From Streptomyces huiliensis (lineage in GTDB: Bacteria > Actinomycetota > Actinomycetes > Streptomycetales > Streptomycetaceae), in contig NZ_JAIQLH010000055.1 of assembly GCF_020037025.1 (NCBI RefSeq), forward strand, positions 1-64,000: DNA of 64,000 bases. Reading direction: 5' to 3'. The translations under genes were made by a program, and so were the position numbers. Below, one piece after another: positions 7,795-15,808 of this stretch (positions within the stretch are counted from its first letter, which is position 1; each line of letters begins with the position of its first letter). The notes under the pieces were generated by a model. That model was not told the origin of the DNA. It worked only from the letters and a program-made list of their open reading frames with translations, and made no database searches.

Positions 7795-10700
7795 TCACGC
7801 CGCGGCCCGCTGCCCTGCGATCGGGTTGCCCGCCCAGCGGGTGCCCGGCGGTACGGTCTCGCCGCGCATGACGAGGGAGGACGGGGCGATGGCGGTGTGG
7901 GCGCCGACGGTGGTGCCCGGGAGCACGATGCCGTGCGGGCCGAGGGAGGCGCCCTCGGCGAGGTGGACGGTGTCCATGCGCATGATCCGGTCGTGGAAGA
8001 GGTGGGTCTGGAGGACGCAGCCGCGGTTGACGGTGGCCCCGTCGCCGAGGGTGATGAGGTCCGTCTCCGGCAGCCAGTGGGTGTCGCACCACACGCCCCG
8101 GCCGATGCGGACGCCGAGGGTGCGCAGCCACCAGTTGAGCACGGGGGTGCCGGTGAAGGGTCCCGCCAACCAGGGGACGGCGAGGGATTCCACGAAGGTG
8201 TCGAAGAGTTCGTTCCGCCAGACGAAGGAGCTCCAGAGCGGGTGTTCGCCGCTCCGGAAGCGGCCCATGAGCAGCCATTTGGCGGCGGTGGCGAGCAGTC
8301 CGGCGAGGATGCCGCCGAGGAACAGCAGGGGCGCGGCGACCAGCGCGGCCAGTCCGAGGCCGCCGTGGGTGAGGGCCCACTGCTCGCCGATGAGGACCAT
8401 GTCGGCCAGGGCGAGGCCGCACATCAGGGGCAGGATCCGGCAGAGTTCGACGCCGGCGCGGGCCAGGACGAGCCGCCGGGGCGGGGCGAAGGTGCGTCCG
8501 GCGTCGGCGACGGTGGCGACGCGGGGCAGCGGCATGGCGGGGCGGCCGAGCCAGGAGGTGCCGGGTTCGCTGTGCTCGGGCGCGTCGGAGAGGACGCCGA
8601 CGAGGCCGTGGTCGGGGACGGACCGGCCGGGGCTGATGATGCCGGAGTTGCCGAGGAAGGCCCGGCGGCCGACGTGCGCGGTGCCCAGGCGGAGCCAGCC
8701 GCCGCGCAGTTCGTAGGGGGCGACGAGGGTGTCGTCGGCGAGGAACGCGCCGTCGGCGACGGTGAGCAGGGACGGCATCGGCAGGACGGTGGAGAGTTCG
8801 GCTCGGCGGCCGATCCGGGCGCCGAGCATCCGCATCCACACCGGGGTGGCGAGGCTCGCGTAGACCGGGAAGAGGTTGCGCCGGGCACCGTCCAGCAGCC
8901 GGGTGATGACCCAGGCGCGCCAGGCGACGCCGCCGCAGGCGGGGTGCAGGCCGGCGCTGACGCCCCGGTTGAGGACGCGGACCGTACCCGCGACGACGAG
9001 CATCCAGCAGACCGTGGTGACCGCGGTGAGGACGGGGACGGCGAGCAGCAGGCTCACGGCGACGGAGGTGAGCGAGGCGCTGTCCTTGATCAGCCAGAAG
9101 GTGGCGGCGAGGGCGGGCGCGGCGGCGAGGACGGGCAGCAGCGGCAGGCCGAACAGGGCCAGGGCGTAGGCGGCGGACCAGCGCCGGGAGCGCTCGCGGC
9201 GGGGCGCGGGCCAGTCGTCGGCGGGACGGACCGGGCCGTTCGGGTGGTGGGCGGCGGCGTCCGGACGGGCGGGGGAACCCACCCAGGTCTCGCCCGCGGG
9301 GACGTGGCCGTCGAGGCAGGCGCCGGGCGCGAGTTCGGCGCCCTCGCCGAGGGAGGAGCCGGGCATCAGCATGCTGCGGTGGCCGGCCCGGGAGTCGGCG
9401 CCGAGGCGGACCGGGCCGACGTGCAGGGTCTCACCGTCGATCCACCAGCCGGCGATGTCGGCCTCGGGCTCGACGCTGGAGCCGTCGCCGAACTCGGCGA
9501 GGCCGGTGACCGGGGGCATGGCGTGGAGGGAGACGTTCCGGCCGGCGGCGCAGCCGAGGGCGCGGGCGTACCAGCGGGCCCAGGGGGTGCCCATGAGGGC
9601 GGGCACGCCGAAGGCGGCCACGGTGCGTTCGGCGGTCCAGAGTCGCAGGTGGACGCGGCCGCCGCGCGGGTGGGCGCCGGGGGTGACGCCGTGGGTGAGG
9701 ACGCGGGCGGCGAGGGCGCCGACCGCGAACCGGCCGGGGGCGCTGAAGAGCAGCAGCCAGGCGAGGGCGATCAGCCACCAGGAGGTGTACGGCGCCCAGA
9801 CGCGCGGCGCGAAGACGCCGAGCAGGTTGTCGGCGACGGCGAGGCCGGTCAGGACGCGGAGGCCCTGGACGCCGTAGAGGACGGTCTGCACCAGGATCTG
9901 CGCGGCGCCGGTGCGGCGGCGCAGCGGGCGGACGGTCCGGCGGGGTCCGGTGTCCTCGACGGGGGTGTCGAGGGAGTCGATGTGCTCGGCCATGTCGCGG
10001 AGCACGGTGTGCCGGTAGAGGCCGGCGACGGAGACGCCGGGGTGGTGTTCGCGCAGGGCCGAGGCCATGCGGGCGGCAGTGAGGCTGGTGCCGCCCATGG
10101 TGACGAAGTCGGAGTCGGCGCCGGGCCGGGCGCCCAGCAGTTCCTCCCAGAGGTCGGCGAGCCGGCCGGCCGTGCCGTGGAGCTCCTCCACGGGCGCTGC
10201 GGCGCCGGTGGTGGGGAGGGGCCAGGGCAGGGCGTCGCGGTCGACCTTGCCGGAGGTGCGGGTGGGCAGGTCGTCGACCTCGGCGAGGACGGGGACGAGC
10301 GCGGCGGGCAGCCGTTCGGTGAGCCGGGCGCGGGCGGCGGCGGGGTCGAACGCCGGGCCGGGGACCAGGTAGCCGACGAGCAGCTGGGAGCCGGACGGGG
10401 TGGTGCGGACGGCCGCGGCGGCGCCGCGGACGCCGGGCAGCTCGCCGAGGGCGGCATCGATCTCGCCGAGCTCGATGCGCCGGCCGCCCAGTTTGACCTG
10501 GTCGTCGGCGCGGCCGGTGAAGACCAGGCCCTCCTCGTCGGCGCGGACGAGGTCGCCGGTGCGGTAGGCGCGGTCGGTGCCGAGGGCCGGGCAGGGTGGA
10601 AAGCGGTCGGCGTCCTTGGCAGGGTCGAGGTAGCGGCCGACGCCAACGCCGGCGATCACCAGTTCGCCCTCGGCGCCGTACGGGACGGGCTCGCCGTCCT

Positions 10701-11718
10701 CGTCGACGACGGCGAGCTCCCAGCCGTCGAGCGGCAGGCCGATGCGGACGGGTGCGCCGGGCTCCATGCGGGCGGCGCAGGCGACGACGGTGGTCTCGGT
10801 GGGCCCGTAGGTGTTCCACATCTCGCGGCCGGGGACGGCGAACCGCTCGACGAGGCCGGGCGGGCAGGCCTCGCCGCCGACGATCAGCAGCCGGACCCGG
10901 TCCAGGGACTCGCGGGGCCAGAGGGCGGCGAGGGTGGGGACGGTGGAGACGACGGTGACGGCCCGCTCGACGAGCCAGGGGCCGAGCTCGTGGCCGGCTC
11001 TGACCAGCGAGCGGGGGGCGGGGACCAGGCAGGCGCCGTGCCGCCAGGCCAGCCACATCTCCTCGCAGGAGGCGTCGAAGGCGACGGAGAGGCCGGCCAG
11101 CACCCGGTCACCGGGGCCGAGCGGCTCGTCCTGGAGGAAGAGGGCGGCCTCGGCGTCGGCGAAGGCGGCGGCGCTGCGGTGGGAGACGGCGACGCCCTTG
11201 GGGGCGCCGGTGGAGCCGGAGGTGAAGATGATCCAGGCGTCGTCCTCGGGGAGCGGCTGCCGGGGCCCGGCGGCCCCGGGTTTCCGGCGGCCGGGTTCCA
11301 GGGATCCGTCACCGGTGAGGACGGCGCAGACCTCGGCCTCGCCGAAGACGGTGGCGGCGCGTTCCTCGGGGTCGTCGGCGTCGACCGGGACGTAGGCGGC
11401 GGAGCAGCGGAGGACGGCGAGGATGCCGAGGTAGAGCTCGGCGGTGCCGGAGGGGATCCGGACGCCGACGCGGTCGCCGGGGCCGATGCCGGCCCGGCGC
11501 AGCCGCTCGGCCCGGGTCTCGACCTCGGCGCACAGTTCACGGTAGGTGAGGACGCCGGTCTCGGTGTCGAGGGCCGGGACGTCGGGGTGGGTGGCGGCCG
11601 TGGCGTCGAGGACGTCGATGAGGGTGCGCTCCCCCGGTGGCGGGGCGCTGCCGTACAGCGCCCGCCCCGCCGGCGGAGCCAGCGGGGTGGGGGTGGAACC
11701 GGAGAGTGTCGGGGACAT
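7795..11718 (-). CDS. Pls/PosA-family non-ribosomal peptide synthetase (epsilon-poly-amino-acid synthetase-like)
   Basis: 1307 residues, close to the ~1,300 of epsilon-poly-L-lysine synthetase. Adenylation domain: A3 FTSGSTGAPKGVA at 165-177, A4 FDASCEEMW at 214-222, A5 NTYGPTETT at ~302-310. Carrier domain: GGTSL with the phosphopantetheine Ser at about 545. The C-terminal ~700 residues hold at least five or six hydrophobic segments (from YTSWWLIALAWLLL to LLFLGGILAGLL) alternating with soluble domains that contain acyltransferase-like hexapeptide stretches. This A-T-membrane architecture joins one amino acid iteratively into an isopeptide polymer. There is no condensation or thioesterase domain. 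The ATG at 11718 was chosen because family homology begins just after it. The monomer is unknown; many streptomycetes carry such genes without a known product. Confidence 0.93.
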   Translation of the reverse strand: MSPTLSGSTPTPLAPPAGRALYGSAPPPGERTLIDVLDATAATHPDVPALDTETGVLTYRELCAEVETRAERLRRAGIGPGDRVGVRIPSGTAELYLGILAVLRCSAAYVPVDADDPEERAATVFGEAEVCAVLTGDGSLEPGRRKPGAAGPRQPLPEDDAWIIFTSGSTGAPKGVAVSHRSAAAFADAEAALFLQDEPLGPGDRVLAGLSVAFDASCEEMWLAWRHGACLVPAPRSLVRAGHELGPWLVERAVTVVSTVPTLAALWPRESLDRVRLLIVGGEACPPGLVERFAVPGREMWNTYGPTETTVVACAARMEPGAPVRIGLPLDGWELAVVDEDGEPVPYGAEGELVIAGVGVGRYLDPAKDADRFPPCPALGTDRAYRTGDLVRADEEGLVFTGRADDQVKLGGRRIELGEIDAALGELPGVRGAAAAVRTTPSGSQLLVGYLVPGPAFDPAAARARLTERLPAALVPVLAEVDDLPTRTSGKVDRDALPWPLPTTGAAAPVEELHGTAGRLADLWEELLGARPGADSDFVTMGGTSLTAARMASALREHHPGVSVAGLYRHTVLRDMAEHIDSLDTPVEDTGPRRTVRPLRRRTGAAQILVQTVLYGVQGLRVLTGLAVADNLLGVFAPRVWAPYTSWWLIALAWLLLFSAPGRFAVGALAARVLTHGVTPGAHPRGGRVHLRLWTAERTVAAFGVPALMGTPWARWYARALGCAAGRNVSLHAMPPVTGLAEFGDGSSVEPEADIAGWWIDGETLHVGPVRLGADSRAGHRSMLMPGSSLGEGAELAPGACLDGHVPAGETWVGSPARPDAAAHHPNGPVRPADDWPAPRRERSRRWSAAYALALFGLPLLPVLAAAPALAATFWLIKDSASLTSVAVSLLLAVPVLTAVTTVCWMLVVAGTVRVLNRGVSAGLHPACGGVAWRAWVITRLLDGARRNLFPVYASLATPVWMRMLGARIGRRAELSTVLPMPSLLTVADGAFLADDTLVAPYELRGGWLRLGTAHVGRRAFLGNSGIISPGRSVPDHGLVGVLSDAPEHSEPGTSWLGRPAMPLPRVATVADAGRTFAPPRRLVLARAGVELCRILPLMCGLALADMVLIGEQWALTHGGLGLAALVAAPLLFLGGILAGLLATAAKWLLMGRFRSGEHPLWSSFVWRNELFDTFVESLAVPWLAGPFTGTPVLNWWLRTLGVRIGRGVWCDTHWLPETDLITLGDGATVNRGCVLQTHLFHDRIMRMDTVHLAEGASLGPHGIVLPGTTVGAHTAIAPSSLVMRGETVPPGTRWAGNPIAGQRAAA

Positions 11719-11892
11719 GGCCTTGCGCCTCGTTTCGACGGTGGGGAAGCGGACGCCCCACGGACGTCCGCACCCACAGACGTCGCTCCGCGCCCACGGG
11801 TTCGTCAAAGCGTTGCCAACGTTCCGCATATCGAACGCGTGGCGGGGATGCCCCGGGCGCACTCTTTTCCCACGGTACGTGTCGTTTCACCG

Positions 11893-11908
11893 GAAAACCA
11901 TGGTTTTC
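11893..11908. promoter_or_regulatory. 16-bp perfect palindrome upstream of the Pls-type operon
   Basis: GAAAACCATGGTTTTC is a perfect two-fold palindrome 175-190 bp upstream of the synthetase start, in an AT-richer patch. It may be a repressor operator; no binding protein can be named. Confidence 0.35.
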
Positions 11909-11967
11909 GGCCGGTCGAGCGAGGGTGACGCCTTGGCGAAGAGTTGACCTGCGGCGGAGGTTCTTTT

Positions 11968-11985
11968 CGGGCGGAAGTTCGCCCG
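11968..11985 (-). terminator. hairpin downstream of the ABC-F gene
   Basis: CGGGCG-GAAGTT-CGCCCG forms a 6-bp stem 31 nt past the ABC-F stop, flanked by A/T-rich sequence. It is a plausible terminator separating the ABC-F gene from the Pls operon on the same strand. Confidence 0.35.
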
Positions 11986-12015
11986 GACGGGGCAGGAAAA
12001 GTGGGAACCGGGCGC

Positions 12016-13653
12016 TCAGCGCTCCATAATGCGGCCGTCCTCGACCATGATCCGCCGCGTGGTGTGCACGGCGTCCAGCATCCGCCGGTCGTGCGTGACC
12101 AGCAGCAGGGTGCCGCCGTACGAGGCGAGGGCCGACTCCAGCTGCTCGATGGCCGGCAGGTCGAGGTGGTTGGTGGGCTCGTCGAGCACCAGCAGGTTGA
12201 CGCCGCGGGCCTGGAGCAGCGCCAGCGCCGCGCGGGTCCGCTCGCCCGGCGAGAGGGTCACGGCGGAGCGCAGCACGTGGTCGGCCTTGAGGCCGAACTT
12301 GGCGAGCAGGGTCCGTACGTCGGCGGGCGCCAGCTCGGGGACGGCCGCCCCGAACGCGTCCAGCAGCGTCTCCGTACCGAAGAACAGGGCCCGCGCCTGG
12401 TCCACTTCGCCGACGACGACGCCCGGGCCGAGCGCGGCCGAGCCCTCGTCGAGCGGGAGCCGGCCGAGCAGCGCGGCGAGCAGCGTGGACTTCCCGGAGC
12501 CGTTGGCGCCGGTCACGGCGACCCGGTCGGCCCAGTCGATCTGGAGGTCCACCGGACCGAGGGTGAAGGAGCCGCGGCGCACGACGGCCTGGCGCAGGGT
12601 GGCCACCACGTTCCCCGACCGGGGCGCGGCGGCGATCTCCATCTTGAGCTGCCACTCCTTGCGCGGCTCCTCGACGGTCTCCAGCCGCTCGATGAGCCGC
12701 TCGGTCTGCCGGGCCTTGGACGCCTGCTTCTCGCTGGCCTCGATCCGCGTCTTCCGGGTGATCTTGTCGATGTCGTTGGCCTTGCGGCGGGCGTTGCGGA
12801 CGCCCTTCTCCATCCAGCTCCGCTGGGTGCGGGCGCGGGACTCCAGGGCGGCACGGGTGTCCGCGTACTCCTCGTACGCCTCGCGCGCCTGCCGGCGGGC
12901 CCGCTCGCGCTCGTCCAGGTAGGCGCCGTAGCCGCCACCGAAGAGGGTGACCTGCTGCTGGGCGAGGTCCAGCTCCAGCACCTGGTCGACGGTCCGGGCG
13001 AGGAACTCGCGGTCGTGGCTGACCAGGACCGTGCCCGCGCGGAGCCCGGTGACGAAGTTCTCCAGGCGCTCCAGGCCGTCCAGGTCGAGGTCGTTGGTGG
13101 GCTCGTCGAGCAGGAACACGTCGTACCGGCTGAGCAGCAGCGACGCGAGGCCGGCGCGGGCCGCCTGACCGCCCGACAGGCCGGTCATGGGCCGGTCGAG
13201 GCCGACGGTGAGGCCGAGCGAGCCGACGACCTCCTCCGCCCGTTCGTCCAGGTCGGCGGCGCCCAGCGCCAGCCAGCGCTCCAGCGCGACGGCGTACGCG
13301 TCGTCCGCTCCCGGGACCTCCGCGGCCAGCGCCTCGGTGGTGCTGTCCAGGGCGGCCTGCGCGGCGGCGACGCCGGTGCGCCGGGCCAGGAACGCGCGCA
13401 CCGTCTCCCCCGGGCGCCGCTCCGGCTCCTGCGGTAGGTGCCCGACGGTGGCGGTGGGCGGGCTGATCCGCACCGAGCCCTCGTCGGGCTCCGCGAGCCC
13501 GGCGAGCATCCGCAGCAGGGTGGACTTCCCCGCGCCGTTGGCCCCGACGAGACCGATCACGTCGCCGGGGGCGACGATGAGGTCGAGCCCGGTGAAGAGG
13601 GTGCGGTCGCCGTGGCCGGCGGCGAGGTTCTTGGCGACGAGGGTGGCGTTCAT
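12016..13653 (-). CDS. ABC-F family ATP-binding protein
   Basis: 545 residues with two ABC cassettes and no membrane domain. First cassette: Walker A GANGAGKST at 37-45, signature LSGGQ, Walker B VFLLDEPTNDLD. A charged helical linker (residues ~230-310, many Arg/Glu/Lys) corresponds to the ABC-F interdomain region. Second cassette: GANGSGKST, LSPGE, LLVLDEPTNHLD. ABC-F proteins act on the ribosome, either protecting it from antibiotics or modulating translation. The second signature is the variant LSPGE. It is not possible to say whether this is a resistance or a housekeeping member. A TAGAGT -10-like box lies 10 nt before the ATG. Confidence 0.93.
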   Translation of the reverse strand: MNATLVAKNLAAGHGDRTLFTGLDLIVAPGDVIGLVGANGAGKSTLLRMLAGLAEPDEGSVRISPPTATVGHLPQEPERRPGETVRAFLARRTGVAAAQAALDSTTEALAAEVPGADDAYAVALERWLALGAADLDERAEEVVGSLGLTVGLDRPMTGLSGGQAARAGLASLLLSRYDVFLLDEPTNDLDLDGLERLENFVTGLRAGTVLVSHDREFLARTVDQVLELDLAQQQVTLFGGGYGAYLDERERARRQAREAYEEYADTRAALESRARTQRSWMEKGVRNARRKANDIDKITRKTRIEASEKQASKARQTERLIERLETVEEPRKEWQLKMEIAAAPRSGNVVATLRQAVVRRGSFTLGPVDLQIDWADRVAVTGANGSGKSTLLAALLGRLPLDEGSAALGPGVVVGEVDQARALFFGTETLLDAFGAAVPELAPADVRTLLAKFGLKADHVLRSAVTLSPGERTRAALALLQARGVNLLVLDEPTNHLDLPAIEQLESALASYGGTLLLVTHDRRMLDAVHTTRRIMVEDGRIMER

Positions 13654-13666
13654 GTCAGGGCCGACT

Positions 13667-14749
13667 CTATCGGTCCGGGCGGGCGGGCCGGTCGGGCGCG
13701 TCCGGCCCCGCGGCCGGTCCGGCGGCAACCGGTCCCGCGGCGTCCGGTCCCGCGGCGTCCGCCACCACGACGCCCTCGAACGTCCGCGCCACCACGTAGG
13801 CACCGGGGCCGCCGAAGCCGTCCAGCACGTGCACCCCGCGCTCCAGGCGGCCCGCGAACAGCTCCGCCGTGCGCAGCCGCCGCAGCCGGTCCCGCCGGTA
13901 GCCGGTCAGCCGGACGCGGCAGGCGGTGGCGACCTCCACCCGCACGACCCGCCCGTCGGCCCGCAGCGCGGCCAGCCGTGGGCCGGCGGGCGGGTGGACG
14001 AGCTGTTCGAGCTGGGCGACGAGCACCGGCAGCAGCGGGGCCGGACGGTCGACGAGCGCCGCGTCGGCGCCGGCGGCCGTGAACGCGGCGCGGCAGGCGG
14101 CCCGTTCGGGCCCGCGGACGGCCGGGTCGAAGAGGACGGCACCGTAGCCGCGGAGCTCCTCGGGGGCGGTCCCGGTGGCGTCGCGGGTGACGTCGGCGCC
14201 GATCCCGGCCGTCCGGAGCGCCGCCGCGAGGCGGGCGAAGGAGGCGGTGCGCGGGCCGACGAGCAGCACGCGGCGCGGGGCGGGGGCGGGCGGGGTGTCG
14301 GCGGTGCGCAGCCGCTCCGCCACCGCCCGGTACTCCTCGGCGCGGAAGCGGAACGGGCCGACTCCGGCCGGGAAGCCGGTGTCCCCGCCCCGCCAGACGA
14401 GGTCCCGCCAGACGACGGCCGCCGCACCGTCCCGTTCGACCACGGCGCTCACCTCGCCGCACTCCGGTCCCGTGCAGTCGGGGCAGGCGTAGAGCACGGC
14501 CCGCCCGTCCTCCGCCGGATCGCCGCCGTCGGGCAGCGGGCGGCGGCGCGGGCCCGGGACCAGGGCCGCGGGGACGAGGTCGGCGGCGGGCGGCGGGAAG
14601 CCGTCGAGCTCCGCCAGCCGCAGCAGCAGCGGCCGGCCGTCGACGGCGAAATCCGTGTACTCGCGGCGCACTTGGCACGCCCGGCCGCCCAGGACACCGC
14701 CGGCGCGCGTGGTGTGCGCCAGCCCGAGGGTCGCGTACTCCACTGTCAT
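13667..14749 (-). CDS. hypothetical protein with a Cys-rich pair and a Rossmann-like middle
   Basis: 360 residues, not assigned to a family. The N-terminal third holds a CPDCTGPECG cluster near residue 90 that could bind zinc. The middle contains VLLVGPRTASFARLAAALR followed by VLFDPAVRG, which looks like a Rossmann/NAD-binding-like fold. The last 35 residues are an AAGPDAAGP low-complexity tail encoded by short GC-rich repeats. It is divergent from the amino-acid oxidase gene, 69 bp away. The stop lies 13 bp upstream of the ABC-F start on the same strand, so the two may be cotranscribed. Coding status is supported by third-position G/C; the function is open. Confidence 0.7.
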   Translation of the reverse strand: MTVEYATLGLAHTTRAGGVLGGRACQVRREYTDFAVDGRPLLLRLAELDGFPPPAADLVPAALVPGPRRRPLPDGGDPAEDGRAVLYACPDCTGPECGEVSAVVERDGAAAVVWRDLVWRGGDTGFPAGVGPFRFRAEEYRAVAERLRTADTPPAPAPRRVLLVGPRTASFARLAAALRTAGIGADVTRDATGTAPEELRGYGAVLFDPAVRGPERAACRAAFTAAGADAALVDRPAPLLPVLVAQLEQLVHPPAGPRLAALRADGRVVRVEVATACRVRLTGYRRDRLRRLRTAELFAGRLERGVHVLDGFGGPGAYVVARTFEGVVVADAAGPDAAGPVAAGPAAGPDAPDRPARPDR

Positions 14750-14806
14750 GTTCCGAGTATTCCCCCGCCACCGGGTAATCCCCGCCCAACCGCCGCCTCG
14801 TGTCGG

Positions 14807-14812
14807 TACCTT
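14807..14812 (+). promoter_or_regulatory. -10 element of a leaderless promoter
   Basis: TACCTT lies 6 nt before the ATG at 14819, and no ribosome binding site is present. Confidence 0.4.
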
Positions 14813-14818
14813 CGCTCC

Positions 14819-15796
14819 ATGGTGAGCGATGCGATCGTCGTGGGTTCCGGCGTCATCGGCCTGACCACGGCCGTCGTCCTCGCGGAACGGGGGCTGCGGG
14901 TCGAGGTCTGGACGCGGGAGACGGCCGTGCAGACCACGTCCGCGGTGGCCGGGGGCCTGTGGTGGCCGTACCGCGCGGAGCCGGCCCGGGCCGTGGCCGC
15001 CTGGTCGCTCGCGTCCCTGCCCGTCATGGCGGCGCTGGCCCGGGACCCGGAGGAGTCGGGCGTGCGCCTGGTGGACGGGCTGCACGCCGGCGCCTCGCCC
15101 GGCGAACTGGGCGCGTGGGCGGCCGGTGTGCCCGGACTGCGGGACGCGGCACCGTACGAGATACCGCGGGGCTACGACCGGGCCGTCCGCGCCCGGCTGC
15201 CGCTGATCGACATGCCCGTCCACCTCGGCCACCTCCAGCGCCGCCTGGGCAAGGCCGGCGGCACGGTCACCCTCCGTCCGGTGACCGCCCTCGCCGACGC
15301 GGGGCGCGCGGCCCCGCTCGTCGTCAACTGCGCCGGGCTGGGGGCCGGCCGGCTCGCCGGCGACCCGGACGTGCACCCGGTGCGGGGGCAGCTCGTCGTC
15401 GTGGAGAACCCGGGCGTGCGCGAGTGGTTCACCGCCGCCGAGAACGGGTCCGGCGACCCGGCCTACCTCCTCCCCCAGCCGTACGGGCTGGTCCTCGGCG
15501 GGACCGTGCGCGCCCACGCGTGGGACCGGACGCCGGTGCCGTCCCTGGCCCAGGCGATCATCGCCCGCTGCGCCCGGATCCACCCCGGCGTGACCCGGGC
15601 CCGCGTGCTGGCGCACCGCGTCGGGCTGCGCCCCGCCCGGCACCGGGTCCGCCTGGAGGCGGGGCGGCTGCCGGGCGGGGCGCGGCTGGTGCACAACTAC
15701 GGGCACGGCGGGTCCGGGGTCACGGTCTCCTGGGGCTGCGCCGAGGAGGCGGCGGAACTGGCGCTGGGGGACGGCCCGTTGCGGGACGGCTCCTGA
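14819..15796 (+). CDS. FAD-dependent D-amino-acid-oxidase-like enzyme
   Basis: 325 residues, the usual DAAO length. Dinucleotide-binding motif GSGVIGLTTAVVLAERG (residues 9-25) with the downstream acidic EVW. DAAO signatures are VNCAGLGAG (~180), the PVRGQLVVVE flavin segment, and the C-terminal NYGHGGSGVTVSWG. These enzymes oxidise D-amino acids to 2-oxo acids with hydrogen peroxide release. It has no signal peptide. It converges on the X-prolyl peptidase gene with 12 nt between stops; the short GAGCC/GGCTC hairpin there may be the shared terminator. The exact D-amino acid substrate is unknown. Confidence 0.88.
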   Translation: MVSDAIVVGSGVIGLTTAVVLAERGLRVEVWTRETAVQTTSAVAGGLWWPYRAEPARAVAAWSLASLPVMAALARDPEESGVRLVDGLHAGASPGELGAWAAGVPGLRDAAPYEIPRGYDRAVRARLPLIDMPVHLGHLQRRLGKAGGTVTLRPVTALADAGRAAPLVVNCAGLGAGRLAGDPDVHPVRGQLVVVENPGVREWFTAAENGSGDPAYLLPQPYGLVLGGTVRAHAWDRTPVPSLAQAIIARCARIHPGVTRARVLAHRVGLRPARHRVRLEAGRLPGGARLVHNYGHGGSGVTVSWGCAEEAAELALGDGPLRDGS

Positions 15797-15808
15797 GAGC
15801 CGTGCGGC

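Noticed and set aside
7768-11928. A 1386-codon + frame opposite the Pls-type synthetase
   Set aside because: Low-complexity Gly/Ala/Asp/Val-rich translation with no motif. The opposite strand carries a complete, motif-rich NRPS.
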